Notes under the pieces: generated by a model | Told to the model about the DNA's origin: nothing | The model's database searches: none | What the model saw: the letters and a program-made list of their open reading frames with translations, nothing else | Made by a program: the position numbers and the translations under genes | Source: Chalciporus piperatus | Lineage: Eukaryota > Basidiomycota > Agaricomycetes > Boletales > Boletaceae | Direction: 5' to 3' | NCBI GenBank assembly: GCA_038093975.1 | Contig: JBBPTG010000061.1 | Coordinates: 1 to 64,000 of the forward strand | DNA: 64,000 nucleotides | Shown: one piece after another, positions 57,998-64,000 of the stretch | Layout: the number at the start of each line of letters is the position of its first letter | Numbering within the stretch: position 1 is the first letter of the stretch

Positions 57998-58387
57998 ATG
58001 TCCTCCCATTCAGCACACGAAGATCGCAATTTCTGGGCTGATCTCTTGACGCGAGATGATGATGATGACGACTACGACACTGATCTCGAATCTGAACCAC
58101 CCCCGAGCCCCCAATCACGTTCTCGCTCACCTTCAGTTTCTTCGGACGCGCACATGGACACGGACACGGTCGCGAACGAGCCCGTCGAAACACCATCAGC
58201 CTTGGCCACTAAAGTCAAGCAGGTACTCGCTCAAATGTCCGCTCTCGGCCTAACCCTGCCCCAATTTCTTCACGCAGTCAGTTGGGGGGATGCTGACTGT
58301 GTCAAAGACCCACAAGTTCGTGGTGCGCGCACGGCACTGATGAGCAGTAGCGAGCTCCCGACCATTTTGCGTAGAACTCCGAACTGA
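57998..58387 (+). pseudogene. N-terminal fragment of a DUF6589-family protein
   Basis: The 129-codon ORF starts MSSHSAHEDRNFWADLL. After an acidic, Ser-rich stretch it shows VLAQMSALGLTLPQFLHAVSWGD and VRGARTALMSSSELPTILRR. This LGLTLP/FL.A.SWGD/R..RTALM pattern is, from memory, the N-terminal signature of the very large Agaricomycete DUF6589 family. Those proteins are usually near a thousand residues, and here the frame ends at once. I therefore read it as a truncated remnant. It lies 32 bp from a helicase fragment in convergent orientation. Confidence 0.5.
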
Positions 58388-58419
58388 ATCACCAGTTCAA
58401 TATCTGGGATATCAGCTCC

Positions 58420-59441
58420 CTAGGCAATCAAGTCAGCTCGAGAGCAACTATATATTACACCGACTCTTACCATCCCTGCAGCCTCGGTTGCCACCAATAT
58501 CATGATACTGCTCTCCCGAAAGAGTTTAAGTGCCCGTTTCTTCGATCGCGTGCTACGTAACGAATGGAAGATGTCGATGTATGAGGAGCAAGAGACAGGT
58601 AGGTGTTGGCGAAGAAACCGATGGATTTCGTGAGTCTGGAGGATTGAATTCGTGAAGATAATCATTTTCGTAAGGTTGTCCGGGCCCGCGACACCTTCAG
58701 CAACGAGACCGAGAAGTGCAGGATAGTCGCGCGAATTTTTTATCGAGTGGACAGCAGGGGTAATATTGGGACGGTCATTGCCCAAATTGATGAACAATGA
58801 CAAGGTAGGATTAATATGCAGCTTACGACGAATCTCTTGGAGTGCTGATGGCGAAATTGTTGCTGACGTTGCTAGAATAGGTATGTTGGGTGGCATGAAA
58901 GACCGAAGGTCTCCAAGCTTGCCATAGGTGGTTCGAAAGTCACCACCCCACTGCGAGATGCAGTGAGCCTCGTCAATAACCACAGCAAGCAGATTTTGAG
59001 TAAATCTGGCTGACTTGAGCAGCTCACAAAACCCATCGTGCTCAAGGCACATCTCGGGGCCGATCAGGATGGCTTGGTAGCAGTGCTGCTTTAGGTCCTG
59101 GATTCGAATATAATTGAGTTTACCGAGACCGTGATCATCGTGAATGGCAATGTCTTGCCCGCCCCTGTACCTGCAACAACAACTGCATCGAGACCGAGCA
59201 AGAGAGCTTCGGCAGTGTCGAGCTGCCAAGGGTATGGAACTTTGCCATCACATCTTTCACTGACAAGGTCGGAAATTTCTTTCTGAGTCTTTTCTGAGTC
59301 ATACTGATTTTTTTGTGTGGCATTGGCACGTGCACGGACAAGGGGATCCTCATCCTGTGGTTGGTCTGGCTCGGGATCATCAGGAGAGGGAACAGGGGGC
59401 ATAGAGAATCGGGAAAGAAGCCTTCTGTAGTAGGCAATCAC
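58420..59441 (-). pseudogene. RecQ-like DEAD/DEAH helicase fragment, disrupted
   Basis: The minus strand encodes a linker (PPVPSPDDPEPDQPQ), the Q-box region KVPYPWQLDTAEALLLG and motif I VVAGTGAGKT. In another frame it continues with the segment before motif II (QAILIGPEMCLEH), motif II VVIDEAHCISQWGGDFR and motif III LATSATIS. The start of lobe 2 (MIIFTNSILQTHEIHRFL) follows, ending soon after AAGMVRVGV. Motif Ia (the usual ISPLN segment) is missing and the frame shifts near 59130-59100, so a deletion has removed the piece after motif I. The C-terminal half is also lacking. Such helicases are repetitive in Agaricomycetes. The first codon of the open frame is GTG. Confidence 0.75.
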
Positions 59442-62045
59442 GGTACATAGTCCTAATCGAGAGCGAGACAGACACGTTGAATACTGATTACATCATCCGA
59501 AATCGAGCGAGCGTGACACATGGGGGGCCTGCCATACGAAATGCACCAGACGTTATGGAGCGGTTTCCGTCGTGCTGTTTTCAACCTCCGCTCCAAACCG
59601 TCTGGACCCGAGACTACGTTTGAATGGCTGCCTAGTCCGAGCGAAGCCAGGCGCATTTTCTGCGTAGTGTCGCGTGATCCCGGCAAGTAGGTTCTGTCTA
59701 CATCCTCCTGAAACGAGTATGGAGACACCTCCACCCTATAATTTCAGAACACCGCTGTGTTACTGGACTTCATTACCACATACATCATTGCTTCCATTTT
59801 TGTCGAAGAACCCACTAGGTATGGTACGGCCCTTAGTCTATGGGCAGTCGGTAAGAACAAAAATCGTCATCGGGGTCAGTCGGATGTGACGGAGCCACGT
59901 CGTGACCCCGTGTGGCGGGTGCAGAGGCTAGGGCATGTAGAATCACCTAGAATCACGCATTTTGATGGGAAAAAAATCACATACACCATACTTTGGGTCG
60001 GCAATTTAGATTTTGTGGGTCTCGTCAGATAAATTTCAATCTCAGAGGTCAGGCGGCGTGAGTGGTTTTGAGTCGCAAACCTTTTCACCTAACCCTGGCC
60101 ACGGCTAACGGCGATCGCGGTAGCGGCGGCTGTTCGGCGAGGGAATTGCAAGAATGCTGCTTACGGTGGAGGCGTTCGCGAATGCTGATAGAGGCACCTG
60201 ACCTGCTGAAATTTGTTTCAAGAAATGTACTTACAAGTTACGATGCGTATTGTGTTGTTCCGAACCTGAAACTCGGTCTCTATCAGAACCTTGGTTGGAT
60301 CGAAGTTCGGCAGCAGGTTGAGTGTGATAAGTTAGTTAGCACTTCCATGGAAGCTGAGGCCATTCGGATCATGCCCCGGTCAGTAATTCCAAAACTGGAC
60401 GAAATCCATATGTTATGGCTGCGGGCTCCTTACTTGAACTCTAGCTGGTATTCGATAGGCCAAAGATCGGCCGTCATGGTATTCTTGAAACGGGGTGACG
60501 ACGTTGCATCATTCGGGCGGCGCACCCAAGCAATTGAGCGGGATAGGCTGAAAAAAATCACGTTGGACGGGGAATGACAGGCTCAGATCTGAACCCACTC
60601 CGTCAGTCACTCAGGCTGGACATATATGAACATGTGTCACCATGAGATTCCCTCCCGTGTGGCGTGCGGGCCATGCGAGCGGGAGGGAGAGAATGAATTA
60701 GATTGCAAGCCCCGTTTACAAAATGGGGTTCAGGATAGCGTCTAGCACAAGGCCGGTGCTGTGATTAGTATAGTAAATGTTCCAACACTACAGCTAGCGA
60801 GAGGACCTAAAACAAGATGATCTTTGATGCTGCAGCGACTTGGGAAGAGGGGTTGTATCGGGGTTTACGTGTGGATAAGTAAAGATTTGGACTAAATTCA
60901 CAGCCCTTTTGATATGGCAAGACGACGGAAATAATGGATTGCGGTCAGAATGACATGCCGCCTGTGTGTTCCAGCTTCTAAATAAGACCGAACTGACCGA
61001 AGACAGCCGCCGTATGGATGCGGATAAAGAGCTGTGGGTGTGAGGAGCACGGTATTGGGTGGTGGTGATAATCAATATCGCATAAATGATCTGATTCGGG
61101 GACGCGTTTTTGACGCGTCTCGTCACGCGTTTGTCACTGCGCCTTCATTCCTTGACTTGTCACAGACTAAAATAGTGGAAGGATAAAATAATAATGATTG
61201 CGGGTAATGCCACCGAACGGAGAAAATTGTCTAGATTTCATTGCGGCTGTGCCTCAATAAGGACGAGTTATCATCTGATTCGATTGCAAAGACCTGGAAT
61301 AGTCAGGGGCGGATGGCGGGACAGAATACTGATCATATCTCGACTGCGACTGCCTTGGCTGAGACTGATCTGGGGAGAACCAGCATGTTTTTGCAAAAGG
61401 AACGTGAGAGGGGTTTACATTAAGCTGTGGCAAAGAGATACGAGCGAGCAAATTGAAATCAGGGCAACACAAAGGAAGACATGTGGCAGCGTTGCCTTCG
61501 ACCACGGTAAAGTCGCCTGGCCGAGCTGGTAGGGGGTTCTGGAAGTCGCTGAGCGGACGAAAAAGGGACAGGAGGGGAGATGCCATATGTGGGTGGTCAC
61601 GTGATGTATTGGGGGTTAGCAGAGCCAAGATAGGCAGGTGGATAAGGGAAAGGCTATGGGGAATCCCCGGAAAGTCCCTTTTGCCGTGTGTGCCGAGTGT
61701 TATTTGGAGGGGGATTTGAGCTTGGATTTGAATGTGGATTTGGTAAAATCAAAAGGAAATGGACGGGCAAGTCAATCTCTGAAAAAAAATGTCTCAGATC
61801 TGCTAAGTCCGCAAGCAGTTACGCCTAGGGCTGTTGTTGCAGGATATTCCAAGGTTGAAGGGATATTCATCCAATTCGACTACCAACCCTTACATCGCGG
61901 GTGGTCGTCCGCATCCCCTGTATTTTTTTTTTCGTCTCTAAGCGGAGAATGCCTCCACGTCCCCAATCCTTTCAGATGCCTTTTTATAAAATGAACATAG
62001 TCCAGTCCAGAACACGAAAAGTGACCTCACCAAAGTGACCTCGTC
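59442..62045. other. 2.6-kb gene-poor region
   Basis: ORFs are short. The longest, 171 codons at 60062-60577 plus (FVSRNVLTSYDAYCVVPNLK), has no recognised motif. No RNA gene was identified. The final 60 bases are the 5' flank of the cyclin gene, with an A/T-rich TTTTTATAAAATG stretch near 61980. Confidence 0.5.
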
Positions 62046-64000
62046 ATGGCTCTCTACACTCCCCCGTCATTGCCACGGACACCCTCGTCGTGCGCGATCA
62101 GGACCTCCCTCCCCTCTATCCCACCTGAGCTACTCACATCCTGGTCCGCATGCCGTCCAGTGAGGCACACCAGTGGTCTCCCGACGCCCCCTTTGTCCGC
62201 CGCTCTACCAAGGATGGTGTTTCAGCCTCGCTCACGCGTCCCGAGCTTGCCTCCAATAGCACACTTCGATCGCCAATTGTCTACAATGCAGCCAGGTGCG
62301 TCATCCTCCTTTTCTCGCGTAGTACCCTTTCTGACATCCCTTTCAGTAACACCGCCATATACTCAAGACCCCTCAGAGTGGGCGAGACAGATCCCGCCGC
62401 GTCAAACAAACCAGCCATCCCTAGTCATGATGGACGACGAAGACGACGTGTTCGAGCAGCCGTTCCAACATAAACCATCATCTCCACGCGACGCCTCAAA
62501 TCCTATCGACTGGTTCGATGTCTCGTTGAAGAGACCTGCCAGTTTTGTCGCTGAGAAGACTTGCGAGATGGTGTGTTACTTGTGGTTCTCCTCTTCGGTG
62601 CCTTCCAGTACTCGCTCGAGATCATCCCAAATACCGTCGCCTCCTTATTCACCCGAATCGCCCTCTTCGTCTTCCCCATTGCAGTTCAACCCATCACCGA
62701 CATTCGTACAATTTATGCAAAAGGTCCTCGAGACGACGCAAGTCAGTCAGTCAGTAGTCGTCCTTTCACTGCATTACATATGGCGGTTAAAGGAACGGAA
62801 CCGTTTCACCGCCGGACTCCCCGGGAGTGAATTTCGGATAGCCGTTGCTGCCATGATGATGGCCAACAAGTTCTTGGACGAGTGAGTACCGTGCGCTCGG
62901 ATCCCGCATAGCTCGTTCTAACAGTATTTCAGTAACACTTACACAAACAAGACTTGGTCGGAAGTGTCAGGGATCGATTTGAACGAGATCAACCGCATGG
63001 AACGCGAGTTCCTTATGGGAGTCGACTTCTCGCTTTATGTCTCAGGCAAAAAGTACGAGTCGTGGCTCAACTTACTCAAGGGTCTTGTCTTGGCAAAGGA
63101 ATCAGAGTCTCAGAAATGGCGGAGGTCGCGTACGCATTATCGGAATGGACACCGGGTACAGCCTACGACTTCTACCCCCGCCATGCGCACGACCAGATCA
63201 CGATGCTATTCGAGCACATATCGTGCGCGGTCCACTTCGCCTGTACAGTACATTCGCCCGTCGCACTCGACGAGTACTGTGGCACGTCCCCATCTGTACA
63301 TCAACCAACCTCCTTCACCTTCGCCTAATTCAGGCTCGAAGCGTTCGGCGGCTGATGCATTTTCGCCAACATCCACGTCTTTCAACGAGTTGCCACCTTT
63401 GAAGCGTCCGACCGGAATGACGTTGCATATTCCCGAAAATGGGTTCACAAACGGCTCCAACTCCGCATCCCCCTTGGAACCATTGCAATCTTTCGCAAAG
63501 ATGTCATTGTCTTCTTCCTCTGCATCTCCGCACAACCCCCGTGCTGCTTCGTCGAATCACTCCCTTCCTGTGATGCCTGGGAATAGACCTCAGACATTGG
63601 TCGCTGCATATCGCGTCGACCGACCCGTGAATGTGCCACAGGTACGTTACTTTCCGTTTGTACACGTGAAATTCTCATCCCCTATTTTCAGCACCTATAC
63701 TACTATTCTCTGGCTGGGTCGTCCCTCGCCACGGAAGCAGAGCAAGAGAAAGTCAAGAGAAAGGCCCGTTTGCGGTGTTTCCAACCTCCGCCTTTGACAC
63801 ATTCGTATCCACCACCCCCGCCCTACATGATGCCTGTTGATGTTCAGTCCGCCTCTGTCAGTCCACACGGAACTCACATGAATATCCGACAGGCACCGTT
63901 GCCGCACATCAACGATGCCATCTGGTCTCGAAAGCTTCCCAATGTGGCTCCCTACATTTTCCCAGCTGATAGCTCCCTGCAGTTGCCACCCTTGAGAGAA
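62046..64000 (+). CDS. PCL/Pho80-type cyclin, 3' end off window
   Basis: The exons are 62046-62881, 62933-63641 and 63692 to the edge, so the gene is 3'-incomplete. After a Pro/Ser-rich N-terminus comes FVAEKTCEMVCYLWF and FVQFMQKVLETTQVSQSVVV. The cyclin box core follows: YIWRLKERN, FRIAVAAMMMANKFLDD, NTYTNKTWSEVSGIDLNEIN and MEREFLMGVDFSLYVS with YESWLNLLKGLV. NTYTNKTWSEV and the helix order are those of Pho85-type cyclins that partner a CDK in phosphate, morphogenesis or cell-cycle control. The C-terminal half is low-complexity Ser/Pro-rich with IWSRKLPNVAPY near the edge. I left unspliced the candidate 42-nt GTGTGT...CCAG at 62573 because CYLWF reads as conserved. Confidence 0.82.

Noticed and set aside
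60062..60577. 171-codon plus-strand ORF
   Set aside because: No family motif was recognised and it is isolated in a gene-poor region. A remnant is possible, but I cannot support a call.

Overview
The window comes from a filamentous basidiomycete, most likely an Agaricomycete. Genes are compact and packed on both strands, with many 45-75 nt spliceosomal introns (GT-AG, a few GC-AG) and several micro-exons. The families include a Sit1/Arn-type siderophore transporter, CHS7, a HET-domain protein, a basidiomycete-type P450, and fragments of RecQ-like helicase and DUF6589 genes. Gene models were built by eye: exon joins were chosen so that conserved motifs read through and, where I list exons, so that summed exon lengths are divisible by three. 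No alignment or database search was run. || 1-11403 is a mobile-element block: two head-to-head copies of a tyrosine-recombinase retrotransposon of the DIRS/Ngaro/PAT type. Each encodes a zinc-knuckle Gag, an RT-RNase H and a tyrosine recombinase. The minus copy runs off the left edge. The plus copy is complete and carries the split direct repeats A1 ... B1-A2-B2, followed by an inverted partial A. || 11404-16486 holds an NmrA-like remnant, a small secreted Kre9/KNH-like protein and an S28 serine carboxypeptidase. 17255-30114 is a dense housekeeping block: a UBE2W-like E2, HEM3, GET3, SRP68 (divergent from GET3), a SNF2/STH1 remodeller and TAD2. 30913-37578 carries a siderophore-type MFS transporter, a phosducin-like protein and an F-box-like protein, all on the minus strand. 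39240-43221 carries a P450 followed by an SDR. 43632-54794 carries a short unknown protein, an ADAL-type adenosine deaminase, a mitochondrial PDK-type kinase, a HET-domain protein with a 68-aa tandem repeat, a GPALPP protein and CHS7. 54795-62045 is gene-poor and contains helicase and DUF6589 debris. 62046 to the right edge is a PCL-type cyclin, incomplete at its 3' end. || The two standout themes are the intron-containing YR retroelement with unusual terminal architecture, and the repeated occurrence of 11-21 nt micro-exons and GC-AG introns exactly at catalytic or nucleotide-binding motifs of conserved genes (HEM3, GET3, the E2, SNF2, the SDR).
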